A stretch of DNA of 64,000 nt, taken from Pseudoclavibacter terrae (GTDB lineage: Bacteria; Actinomycetota; Actinomycetes; Actinomycetales; Microbacteriaceae). Below the pieces are notes generated by a model, which saw only the letters and a program-made list of their open reading frames with translations, did not search any database and was not told the origin of the DNA. Of the stretch, positions 23,885 to 31,210 are shown piece by piece. The translations under genes and the position numbers were made by a program. Within the stretch, counting starts at the first letter, position 1. Each line of letters begins with the position of its first letter. The stretch covers positions 1-64,000 of the forward strand of contig NZ_WBJX01000007.1 in the NCBI RefSeq assembly GCF_008831075.1. The letters are read 5' to 3'.

Positions 23885-24071
23885 ATGATGCAAGCATGTG
23901 AGCTGTTGGCGACCCAAATTCCCGGGCGAAAACTCCCGATTCGCACCAACGCGCGCCGACGTGCCGTCATCTCAGGGCGGGCGACTCAGTTCACGACGCA
24001 TCCCTGCCGAGAATCCGCTCGAGTTGTACCAAACTCAGGTTGAAAGCCCGGAGTTACGCGGATCACACGAA

Positions 24072-24093
24072 TCGAATAATGCTCAGTCTCCGT
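24072..24093. other. Right junction of the ars element (attR-like)
   Basis: TCGAATAATGCTCAG (24072-24086) matches the left-end dyad CCGAGCAATGTTCGG at 10 of 15 positions in direct orientation. It is followed by TCTCCGT, whose CTCCGT repeats the chromosomal bases at the left junction. Chromosomal response-regulator coding sequence resumes at 24090. Confidence 0.6.
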
Positions 24094-24222
24094 GACATCG
24101 CGAAGCGGCTGCATCTTGCCCCTGGCACAGTCCGCAACTACCTCTCCAGCGCGATGCAGAAGATGAACACGGCCACGCGCCACGACGCCGCCAGGACGGC
24201 CCACGAGCGGGACTGGCTGTGA
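24090..24222 (+). pseudogene. Displaced 3' part of the LuxR-type response regulator
   Basis: These bases encode RDIAKRLHLAPGTVRNYLSS and the following AMQK ... ARTAHERDWL, the second half of a LuxR-type HTH and its usual C-terminal tail. They are in the same phase as the 5' part once the element is removed. Alone it has no receiver domain and no convincing start (a few codons before it come from the element). A 32-bp gap precedes the GNAT gene. Confidence 0.85.
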
Positions 24223-24254
24223 CGCCGTCGCCCGTGTGCGAGTTCGGAATCGGG

Positions 24255-24980
24255 CTATCGCCCCCGGAGTGCGGTGCGCTGCTTCCCGTCGTCATCGAAG
24301 TTCTCCGGCGCCAGCCACGCCTCGAATGCGCGTCGGCGCTGCGGCCACTCGCGGTCGATGATCGAGAACCATGACGTGTCGCGGCTGCGCCCCTTGTAGA
24401 CCGTCGACTGCCGGAACGTGCCCTCGAACTCGAAGCCGAGGCGTTCGGCGGCCCGGCGGGATGGGGCGTTGAGGCTGTCGCACTTCCACTCGTATCGGCG
24501 GTAGCCCAGCTCGTCGAAGACGTAGCCCATGAGCAGGAAGTGCGCCTCCGTCGAGATGGGGGTGCGCTGCATCGCGCGCGAGAAGACCACCCACCCCACC
24601 TCGATCACGCCGTTGGCCGGGTCATGCCGCATGAGCGAGAGTGTGCCCACCGCGCGACCGCTGGCTGCGTCGATGACGGCGTAGTGGCGCGGGTCCCCGG
24701 TCTGAGCCTGAGCCTGCACCCAGCTTCGGTACGAGTCAGCAGACTCGAACGGCCCGACGGGCAGGTACGTCCAGTCGCTGTCCTCAGAAGCGGCGTACGC
24801 AGCGGAGAGCTCGTCCGCGTGACGGTCCGCGTCCAGGCGCTCGAGCGTGCACCACCGGCCCTGCAGGCGCTCCGCGTCTGGCAGGCGCCGGGGCGCCCAG
24901 TCAGGCAAGGGCGCGCCGACTGGCTGGCTGTTCTGGAGGACCCTCTCGACCTTCGAGTGCTCATTGCTCACACGCTCCAT
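24255..24980 (-). CDS. GNAT-family N-acetyltransferase
   Basis: A 241-residue acetyltransferase of the RimJ/RimL-like type: RLQGRWCTLERLDADRHADEL at the start, AVIDAASGRAVGTLSLM, VGWVVFS, TEAHFLLMGYVFDELGYRR and LNAPSRRAAERLGFEFEGTFR. The last is the typical final helix and strand of proteins that acetylate N-termini or small amines. It begins one base after the stop of the UvrA-like gene and is surely co-transcribed, hinting at a shared antibiotic or stress resistance role. The substrate is unknown. Confidence 0.85.
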   Translation of the reverse strand: MERVSNEHSKVERVLQNSQPVGAPLPDWAPRRLPDAERLQGRWCTLERLDADRHADELSAAYAASEDSDWTYLPVGPFESADSYRSWVQAQAQTGDPRHYAVIDAASGRAVGTLSLMRHDPANGVIEVGWVVFSRAMQRTPISTEAHFLLMGYVFDELGYRRYEWKCDSLNAPSRRAAERLGFEFEGTFRQSTVYKGRSRDTSWFSIIDREWPQRRRAFEAWLAPENFDDDGKQRTALRGR

Positions 24981-24981
24981 G

Positions 24982-27510
24982 CTAGGAGTGCGACGGCTTG
25001 CGCCGCACGTCGCGAAGCATCGGGGCCAGATATCGCCCCGTCACGCTCTCGAGACTGATGGACACATCCTCCGGCGTGCCGGTCGCGACGACGCGGCCTC
25101 CCGCGGTGCCGCCACCGGGCCCCATGTCGATGACGTAGTCGGCATTGGCGATCATGTCGAGGTCGTGCTCGATGATGATCACCGTGGCGCCGGTCGCCAG
25201 GAGCCGATCGATGACGTCGAGCAGCACTCTCGTGTCGAGGGGATGCAGGCCGACAGACGGCTCGTCGAGGATGAAGAGGCTGCCGTCGTGCTTGCGACCA
25301 AGCTCGGTGGCGAGTTTGAGGCGCTGTGCTTCGCCTCCCGACAGCGCAGGGGTGTCCTCGCCCAGCCTCAGGTAGCCGAGACCCAGTTCGACCAGGGTCC
25401 GCAGCTTCCCCGCGAGTCTGGGAAGGCCGGCGAGCATCTCGGCGGCCTCCGAGACCGAGGCCGCGAGCAGATCCGGCATGCTGCGCTCACCTCCCTCCGT
25501 GGCGATCCGGATCGCCTGCGCGTCAGGCCGGTACCGACTGCCGCCGCAGTCGGGACAGGGGATGTCGACGTCCGGCAGGAACTGCACATCCAGCACCACC
25601 TGACCGGTGCCCTCGCATCGCGGGCAACGGAGGGAGCCCGTGTTGTACGAGAAGTCACCCGCCTTGAGCCCGCGCTCACGTGATTCAGGAGTCGCCGCGA
25701 ACGATCGACGCAGATCATCCAGGACCCCGCTGTACGTCGCCACGGTCGAACGGACGTTCGTGCCGATGGGAGACGCGTCGACGACGTTGGCTTCGTTGAG
25801 GCCCGCAGGTTCCAGCCTTCGCACGTGACTCGGCGGCACCGTGCCCTGACGGGCCGCGGCGATCGCCGGCACCAAGCTCTCGAGGACGAGCGTCGTCTTC
25901 CCGGACCCCGACATGCCGGTCACCGCGGTGAGGCGCCCCTTCGGGATGCTGACCTGCAGCGGGTGCACGGTGTGGACCGCAGAGGTCTCGAGTCGCACGG
26001 TGCCCTGCGTGAAGACGTCCACCGCGTCGCTCCGCGCCCTGGTGAGGGTCTCAGCTCGCCCATCCAGGAACTCGCCGATCAACGATGCCGGATGGGCGCC
26101 GATCTCGGGGACGGTTCCCTCCGCGAGCACGGTGCCTCCCGCCCCGCCGGACCCCGGGCCGATCTCGATCAGCCAGTCCGCCTCGCGGAGCACCTGCACG
26201 TCGTGGTCGACGAGCACGACGGAGTTGCCGTCGGCGAGGAGGTCGCGCATCACCCCGATCAGGCCGTCGATGTTCGCCGGATGCAGTCCGATCGAAGGCT
26301 CGTCGAGGACGTAGAGCACACCGGTCGTCTCGTTGCGCACGGCTCGCGCCAGCTGCACTCGTTGTCGCTCACCGGTGGAAAGCGTCGAGCTCGCCCGGTC
26401 GAGCGTCAGATACCCCAGCCCGAGCTGCAGCAGCCGCTGCCCCATCTCGGCGAACTGCCCGGCGATGAGCGCCGCCATCGGCTGCAGGGTGTCATCCATC
26501 AACTCCGGGACCGCCGCCACCCACGCGAGAATCCCGTCGAGGTCCTTCCTCGCAGCCTGCGCGAGATCGATGCCGCAGACCTCGCTGCCGAGCGCCTGCT
26601 CCGAGAGTCGAGTTCCGTGGCAGACCGTGCACTGATGCGTCGTGATGAAGCGGTTCACACGCGCGACCCCCGCTTCGCTGCTCGCGTTGTCGATCGCCTC
26701 GCGAACCGCCTGCCGTGCACTCCGATAGGTGAAGTTGAGGTCGAAGAGCTTGCCGGATCGGGACGGCACTCTGATCTCGCGCTTGACCGGAGCCCCGTCC
26801 ATGACGATGAGCCGTTCCTGCTCGGTCAGCTCACCGTAGGGCACCTCGATGCGGACCCCGAGCTCCGCGGCGACCTGGGGCATGACGGTGAGGCCGAACA
26901 TCCTCCACGGAGCCACCGCTCCATCTGCGATCGTCTTCGACGGGTCGGGGACAAGCGCATCGTCATCCACGTCGCGCACGAATCCGGTGCCGCTGCACTC
27001 AGGACAGGCGCCGTCGGAGTTGAATGCGAGCGACTCCGCGCCCGGCGGAGAGAAGCTCACGCCGCACTCGGGGCAGACGAGATCCTTGTTCGCGGCGACA
27101 TCGATCGTGGGCGCGAGTCGATGCCCGTTCGGACACAGATGGGACCCGAGGCGCGAGAACATCACGCGGAGCACGTTCAGCAGCTCCGTCGACGTGCCGA
27201 AGGTCGATCGCACGCCAGGGATGCCGGGGCGCTGACGGAGCGCCAGCGCCGCAGGGACATGCTGAACGGAGTCCACCGTCGCGCGGGTCGCGTGGGTCAT
27301 GCGTCGCCGCGTGTACGTCGAGAGCGCCTCGACGTAGCGCCGCGAGCCCTCCGCGTACAGGACACCGAGCGCCAGCGACGACTTCCCCGACCCGGACACT
27401 CCCGCTATCGCCACGAGGCGACCGAGCGGGACGTCCACGTCGACGTTCTTCAGGTTATGGACTCGTGCACCTCGCACCTTGATGGAAGTCGGCTGCGTGC
27501 GGCTCTCCAT
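24982..27510 (-). CDS. UvrA2-type ABC excinuclease-like protein
   Basis: An 842-residue double ABC ATPase of the UvrA family, shorter than housekeeping UvrA (about 950). Walker A motifs lie at GVSGSGKSS (37-45) and GMSGSGKTT (about 531-539), with signatures STGERQRVQLARA and SGGEAQRLKLATEL. Zinc-finger cysteines are CPNG/CPEC, CPECSGTGF and CPRCEGTGQ/CPDCGGSRY. The segment between the first Walker A and first zinc finger is too short to hold the UvrB-binding domain, which marks the UvrA2 or drug-resistance class. ATG at 27510 is chosen for the GGGAGG site 7 bp upstream. It probably protects against DNA-binding drugs. Confidence 0.88.
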   Translation of the reverse strand: MESRTQPTSIKVRGARVHNLKNVDVDVPLGRLVAIAGVSGSGKSSLALGVLYAEGSRRYVEALSTYTRRRMTHATRATVDSVQHVPAALALRQRPGIPGVRSTFGTSTELLNVLRVMFSRLGSHLCPNGHRLAPTIDVAANKDLVCPECGVSFSPPGAESLAFNSDGACPECSGTGFVRDVDDDALVPDPSKTIADGAVAPWRMFGLTVMPQVAAELGVRIEVPYGELTEQERLIVMDGAPVKREIRVPSRSGKLFDLNFTYRSARQAVREAIDNASSEAGVARVNRFITTHQCTVCHGTRLSEQALGSEVCGIDLAQAARKDLDGILAWVAAVPELMDDTLQPMAALIAGQFAEMGQRLLQLGLGYLTLDRASSTLSTGERQRVQLARAVRNETTGVLYVLDEPSIGLHPANIDGLIGVMRDLLADGNSVVLVDHDVQVLREADWLIEIGPGSGGAGGTVLAEGTVPEIGAHPASLIGEFLDGRAETLTRARSDAVDVFTQGTVRLETSAVHTVHPLQVSIPKGRLTAVTGMSGSGKTTLVLESLVPAIAAARQGTVPPSHVRRLEPAGLNEANVVDASPIGTNVRSTVATYSGVLDDLRRSFAATPESRERGLKAGDFSYNTGSLRCPRCEGTGQVVLDVQFLPDVDIPCPDCGGSRYRPDAQAIRIATEGGERSMPDLLAASVSEAAEMLAGLPRLAGKLRTLVELGLGYLRLGEDTPALSGGEAQRLKLATELGRKHDGSLFILDEPSVGLHPLDTRVLLDVIDRLLATGATVIIIEHDLDMIANADYVIDMGPGGGTAGGRVVATGTPEDVSISLESVTGRYLAPMLRDVRRKPSHS

Positions 27511-27598
27511 AGCGACCTCCCGGGTCTTGTACACCACACAGTAGGCGGCGGTGGTCGACGGAAACAGCGGATTGTCTGTCGTCCGAGAGCGAAGCAGG

Positions 27599-27626
27599 GA
27601 AGCCGAGCCCGAAGGCTCCCGGCTTC
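27599..27626. terminator. Hairpin downstream of the NmrA-like gene
   Basis: GAAGCCG (27599-27605) pairs with CGGCTTC (27620-27626), and inside it GAGCC pairs with GGCTC around a CGAA tetraloop. It sits between the end of the NmrA-like gene and the start of the uvrA-like gene, both on the minus strand. There is no U-run, so it is a weak terminator candidate. Confidence 0.35.
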
Positions 27627-27649
27627 GCTCGCGTGCTGAACGTCCTGGG

Positions 27650-28486
27650 TCAGACGCCCATCTGACCCAGCCAGTCGGTGACGGAGCGGGGGCTGATGCC
27701 GAGGCGCTGCTGCGCGCTCGTCGCCTCGTCGATGACCTCGTCAGGCTGCGTGGCTCGCCACTTGTAGGAGTCGACGACGGGCGCCGCCCCCGGGCCGATG
27801 AGCCTGGCGAGGTCCGTCCCGAAGTCGTCCGGGTCGCGGCTCTCGAAGCTCACGGGCTGACCGAGGCGTGCTTCGAAAGTCGCCGCGAGGTCCTTGCCGA
27901 GCAGACCCGGCAAGGCGCCGACACCGACGATCCCGGTTATCGAGCTGTCTCGCAGGAGGCCGACGACGACGTCCGCGACATCGAGGTGAGAGCTCCAGGA
28001 GACCGCGTAGTCCTCCCGTATGGGGTAGCTGAGCACGCCGCGCTCCTTCGCCGGTCCCGCGACGAACGGCAGCAGGAGGTTCTCGAGGTACAGGCGGGGC
28101 TGCACGACGGCGGTGGAGATCCCAGCCTCGTCGAGCCTGCGCACCAGCACAGCGAGCGCGCTCTCCGGGTCCTCGAGCGTGTACCCGCTCGTGGAGACCA
28201 CGACTCGGGCGGGACGGGATGCCTCCGCGGCGTCGGCCACGGCGGTCGCCGCCGCGAGCTGCTGTGCAGGCGACCCGATGGGCAGGTGGACGAAGACCCC
28301 GCCGACGTCGCGGTAGGCGCTGGTCAGCGAGGCGGTGTCGGTGAAGTCGACGGCCACGGCCGCTCCCGGCCCCTCGTAGGTGCTCGGCGTGCGGACAGCG
28401 GCGGTGACGTCGAGGCCGGCAGCGGTGAGAGCAGCGGCGACGGGGGCACCCTGGGCGCCAGTGGCGCCGTGGATCAGATAGGTCAT
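27650..28486 (-). CDS. NmrA-like NAD(P)-binding oxidoreductase
   Basis: A 278-residue atypical short-chain dehydrogenase of the NmrA/HSCARG group. It has an N-terminal IHGATGAQGAPVAAAL Rossmann turn, an acidic-to-neutral switch consistent with NADP(H), VVVSTSGYT and VQPRLYLENLLLPF in the centre, and no obvious YxxxK pair. Such proteins are quinone reductase-like enzymes or redox sensors. It is divergently transcribed from an HxlR regulator across 52 bp that contain a dyad, the usual arrangement for an aldehyde- or quinone-responsive pair. Confidence 0.82.
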   Translation of the reverse strand: MTYLIHGATGAQGAPVAAALTAAGLDVTAAVRTPSTYEGPGAAVAVDFTDTASLTSAYRDVGGVFVHLPIGSPAQQLAAATAVADAAEASRPARVVVSTSGYTLEDPESALAVLVRRLDEAGISTAVVQPRLYLENLLLPFVAGPAKERGVLSYPIREDYAVSWSSHLDVADVVVGLLRDSSITGIVGVGALPGLLGKDLAATFEARLGQPVSFESRDPDDFGTDLARLIGPGAAPVVDSYKWRATQPDEVIDEATSAQQRLGISPRSVTDWLGQMGV

Positions 28487-28538
28487 GCGTCTATTAGTGC
28501 ATACGATGCATCGGTTACGTCAACTGCACTAAAGGCCT
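28487..28538. promoter_or_regulatory. Divergent NmrA-like/HxlR control region
   Basis: Within 52 bp lie TAGTGCA (28495-28501) and its inverse TGCACTA (28525-28531), plus a perfect dyad TGCAT-ACG-ATGCA (28498-28510). These are good candidate sites for the HxlR-type regulator, which would control both genes. Confidence 0.55.
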
Positions 28539-28883
28539 ATGCTCTCACCCATGTCCCGATGCGACGATCTCCCAGAGTGCGGTGTGGCACGCTTCCTCAT
28601 CCTCCTCGAAGGCCCATGGGCCACCTTGATCGTGCGGGAGCTGCTCCACGGCCCCCTCCGATTCACCGAGATCAAGGACCGCCTCCCCGGCATCAGCGCG
28701 CATACACTCACGAACCGACTGCGGCGCTTCGAGGCGAGCGGGCTCGTCACCCGGACGGCCTACCCGGAGATCCCACCGCGAGTCGTCTACGAGCTGACCG
28801 AAGTCGGCGAGCAGCTGCGGACCGTGCTCGACGCGATGAACGCATGGGCGCTGTCGGTTCCCGAGGTCGTCGACGCCGACTGA
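28539..28883 (+). CDS. HxlR-family transcriptional regulator
   Basis: A 114-residue (or 110-residue) winged-helix regulator: ARFLILLEGPWATLIVRELL, RFTEIKDRLPGISAHTLTNR, LRRFEASGLVTRTAYPEIPP and RVVYELTEVGEQL are the HxlR signature blocks. An N-terminal Cys in SRCDDLPEC, typical of redox- or aldehyde-sensing members, is present. Starts at 28539 and 28551 are both possible; AAAGG precedes the first by 3 bp. It probably regulates the divergent NmrA-like gene. Confidence 0.88.
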   Translation: MLSPMSRCDDLPECGVARFLILLEGPWATLIVRELLHGPLRFTEIKDRLPGISAHTLTNRLRRFEASGLVTRTAYPEIPPRVVYELTEVGEQLRTVLDAMNAWALSVPEVVDAD

Positions 28884-28928
28884 GCCCGTCGGGGCTTTCG
28901 TCGCCCCCTCCGGCGGATGCGCCGGTCG

Positions 28929-29450
28929 TCAGCCGCGCTGACGGTAGCGGTCGACGGCGTCGTTGTTCCCGCACCGCGTCGAGCAGTACCGACGAGTCGC
29001 GTTCCTACCGACGTCGACGAACACCTGCTCGCAACCGCGCCGGGAGCAGACGCCGAGACGCCTGCCGCGCGACTCGGTCAGGAAGATCGCCAGACCACCC
29101 GCCGTGACGGCCCGGACCCTGGCCAGGAGGTCGTCGCTGTCCGGGGCGAAATGCAGGTGAGGGTCGAGACCGTCGTGCGTGCTCAGGTAGACGCCCTTGC
29201 TGGCCCCGAGCGCGAGAAGCGCGTTGACCTCGTCGCAGCGCGCCCGCGCATCCTGGCCCTCGAAGACCCGACGGAGCAATCGAGCCCACTCGAGCACGCC
29301 ATCGACGAAGGTGGACAGTGCAGCTCGACCGCGGATCCCGTGCAGCTCGAGCGCCGCACCGACGCGTGCTTCTGGACCATTGCTGGCCTCGGCGTTGACG
29401 AGCTCGGCGGCGAGCAGCGCACCCGTCATGTTGTCATGGTTGAACTGCAT
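28929..29450 (-). CDS. CGNR zinc-finger regulator
   Basis: A 173-residue protein with the ABATE-type N-terminal domain (HDNMTGALLAAELVNAEA) and a C-terminal CGNR zinc finger. The finger reads CSRRGCEQVFVDVGRNATRR followed by YCSTRCGNN, with four cysteines. Such proteins are presumed transcription regulators. It is divergent from the AEC carrier, so control of that gene is a reasonable guess. Confidence 0.85.
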   Translation of the reverse strand: MQFNHDNMTGALLAAELVNAEASNGPEARVGAALELHGIRGRAALSTFVDGVLEWARLLRRVFEGQDARARCDEVNALLALGASKGVYLSTHDGLDPHLHFAPDSDDLLARVRAVTAGGLAIFLTESRGRRLGVCSRRGCEQVFVDVGRNATRRYCSTRCGNNDAVDRYRQRG

Positions 29451-29488
29451 TGACCTATTGCACCACGGTGGGGGGCGTGGGAATCATC

Positions 29489-30406
29489 ATGACTGCGATC
29501 GTGCCCGTGCTGCTGACGCTCATCGGCGGTGCGGTCCTGCGGCGCGCCATGCTGAGGTCCGGCCAGTTCTGGAGCGGCCTCGAACGCCTCACGTACTACG
29601 TGCTCGGTCCCGCGCTGTTCGTCACCTCGATCGGGAACGCCGACCTCGGAGCCATCGACATCGGCCCGCTCCTGCTGACGACGACGGTTCCGATCATCAC
29701 CGCCACGGGCGTACTCATCGCGTCGAGGCCCCTGCTGAGGTCGACCGGCCCCGCACTCGGCTCCATGGTGCAGGGGGCGATCCGCATCAACACCTATATC
29801 GGCCTGGTCTTCATCAGCGCCCTGCACGGCGAGCTCGGAATCGCCACGTTCGCGATCGCCTGCGCCATCTCGGTGCCGGTCGTCAACCTCCTCTGCGTCT
29901 CGACGCTCACCCTGTACGGTGCCCACGACGACGACGCCCCGCGGCCGAAGCTCCTCCGGGAGATCGCCACGAACCCGCTCATCCTCAGCTGCCTCGCCGG
30001 CCTGGGGTTGAGCATCACGGGCATCGCGCTGCCGACAGCGATCGCGAGCACCCTCGACCTCGCAGCATCATCGGCCCTGCTCTGCGGCACCCTCATCGCC
30101 GGTGCCAGCATCAGCTTCGCCTGGAGGAGGCGCGACCTCATCGAGGTGACCGTCCCGACCCTCATCAAGCTCGCCGCGCTGCCGCTCGCCGCGGCCGCCC
30201 TGGCTATCGCACTCGGCGCTGACGAGCTGACGCTCCACGCCGTCGTCATCCTGACGGCCGTCCCCACCGCCCCGTCCGCCGCCATCCTCTCCGCGAAGCT
30301 CGGCGGTGACACGCGACTCATGGCGACCATCATCGGCGTGCAGACGCTGCTGTCGACCGCATCGATGCCGCTGATGCTCGACTGGGCGGGGCGACTGGCG
30401 CAGTAG
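29489..30406 (+). CDS. AEC-family (auxin efflux carrier-type) transporter
   Basis: A membrane protein of about 305 residues with roughly ten hydrophobic segments and the two-fold pattern of the AEC/PIN-like family. It includes INTYIGLVFISALHG, ATNPLILSCLAGLGL and the C-terminal AVPTAPSAAILSAKLGGD, a conserved helix-break region. Bacterial members move dicarboxylates such as malate or malonate. ATG at 29489 matches the family start; GTG at 29477 is an alternative. The upstream divergent CGNR regulator may control it. Confidence 0.82.
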   Translation: MTAIVPVLLTLIGGAVLRRAMLRSGQFWSGLERLTYYVLGPALFVTSIGNADLGAIDIGPLLLTTTVPIITATGVLIASRPLLRSTGPALGSMVQGAIRINTYIGLVFISALHGELGIATFAIACAISVPVVNLLCVSTLTLYGAHDDDAPRPKLLREIATNPLILSCLAGLGLSITGIALPTAIASTLDLAASSALLCGTLIAGASISFAWRRRDLIEVTVPTLIKLAALPLAAAALAIALGADELTLHAVVILTAVPTAPSAAILSAKLGGDTRLMATIIGVQTLLSTASMPLMLDWAGRLAQ

Positions 30407-30563
30407 AGCTCGAGAGCGAGTTCCTCGACCGGTTCGGGCTCCGTCGGTCCCGCGCTGCCGGTTCCTACCACTCTTCGAGCTCCCTGGCTACCGGGTGCAT
30501 CCCGACGCCCAGCCACCCTACGCTCGGGCGGGACCAGGGTTGTGGAGCCGAGGAGGTCCCTCC

Positions 30564-31106
30564 ATGCGACGAGAGCGCTTCGAACGGGCATTGGAGACAT
30601 TGGCGGCGCCAGTGGACTCCCTGGACTGCACCGCTGACCTGTTCCTGCAGACGTTCCGAGTGACGGGCGCATCAGTGTCCACCATGGGCGACGTCCTCGG
30701 CAGCGCGACGTTGTCGACCTCGAACGAGGTGGCGGCTCGGATCGACGAGATCCAGCTCGACCTCCGTGAGGGGCCATGCTGGGACGCGCTCGCGACGAGG
30801 AAGCCGGTGCTGACCGAGAACGTGACGGCGCTCCCTGCACACCGGTGGTCGGCGTTCAAGGATGCGGTCTCGCGAGAGCAAGTCGGTGCGCTGTTCGCGT
30901 TCCCGATGTTCGTCGGGCCCACGCCGATCGGGGCGGTGGACATGTACGCGAGCACGCCAGCAGGGTTCACCCCGATGCAGGTGCGTCAGGCGGTCGTGCT
31001 CGCAGACCTGCTCGCGAAGCAGGTCCTTCGCCTGTCCCTGGCCTCCGCCACCGACGCGCCGAAGGAGGCCCGTTGGAGATCTCGTCGCATCGAGGAGCGC
31101 CCGTGA
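30564..31106 (+). CDS. GAF-domain protein
   Basis: A 180-residue protein consisting almost entirely of one GAF domain: DLFLQTFRVTGASVSTMG, LREGPCWDALATRKPVLTEN, GALFAFPMFVGPTPIGAVDM and VRQAVVLADLLAKQVL. This subtype in actinobacteria often carries a C-terminal ANTAR RNA-binding domain, which is absent here. An excellent ribosome site (AGGAGG, 7 bp before ATG) fixes the start. The ligand is unknown. Bases 30407-30563 before it hold no gene, and 31107-31210 after it show no convincing coding sequence. Confidence 0.75.
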   Translation: MRRERFERALETLAAPVDSLDCTADLFLQTFRVTGASVSTMGDVLGSATLSTSNEVAARIDEIQLDLREGPCWDALATRKPVLTENVTALPAHRWSAFKDAVSREQVGALFAFPMFVGPTPIGAVDMYASTPAGFTPMQVRQAVVLADLLAKQVLRLSLASATDAPKEARWRSRRIEERP

Positions 31107-31210
31107 GTCACGACCCACGCGGCAGTCGGCATCCTCCTGGCCAGTGATATCGGGCAGGCGGGCACGGTGCACGAGCTGCTGCAGAACTCGCCCGCCAGCT
31201 CGGTGCGGAC

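Larger units (their letters stand above)
15360..24089. mobile_element. Arsenic-resistance integrative element, about 8.7 kb
   Basis: The borders are set by the split response-regulator gene: joining base 15359 to base 24090 gives GTC CGT GAC in frame and restores the continuous LuxR HTH. The cargo is arsO, arsT, arsC, arsC and acr3 (minus strand) and arsR with an arsC-like gene (plus strand). At the right end lie a tyrosine recombinase, a small HTH protein and a zinc-ribbon recombinase-like protein. Related 15-bp imperfect dyads lie just inside each border. The recombinase portion (about 21-24 kb) is visibly less GC-rich than the surrounding genome. The logic recalls Tn554-type transposons (several recombinase genes plus resistance cargo), but gene order and sizes differ. 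Confidence 0.82.

Noticed and set aside
15354-24093. CTCCGT as a simple 6-bp target duplication
   Set aside because: Removing one copy with the element leaves the regulator out of frame; the in-frame empty site needs CCGT in tandem, so the six-base match may be partly chance.
27551-29107. Long plus-strand open frame (over 500 codons) opposite the NmrA-like gene
   Set aside because: It runs antisense to well-supported genes (NmrA-like, then across HxlR and CGNR) and is Arg/Ala-rich low-complexity protein, the usual shadow of high-GC codon bias.
31107-31210. Frameshifted ANTAR domain after the GAF protein
   Set aside because: One frame reads THAAVGILLASDIGQAGTV, faintly ANTAR-like, but lacks the conserved helices and is too short to support a broken domain.
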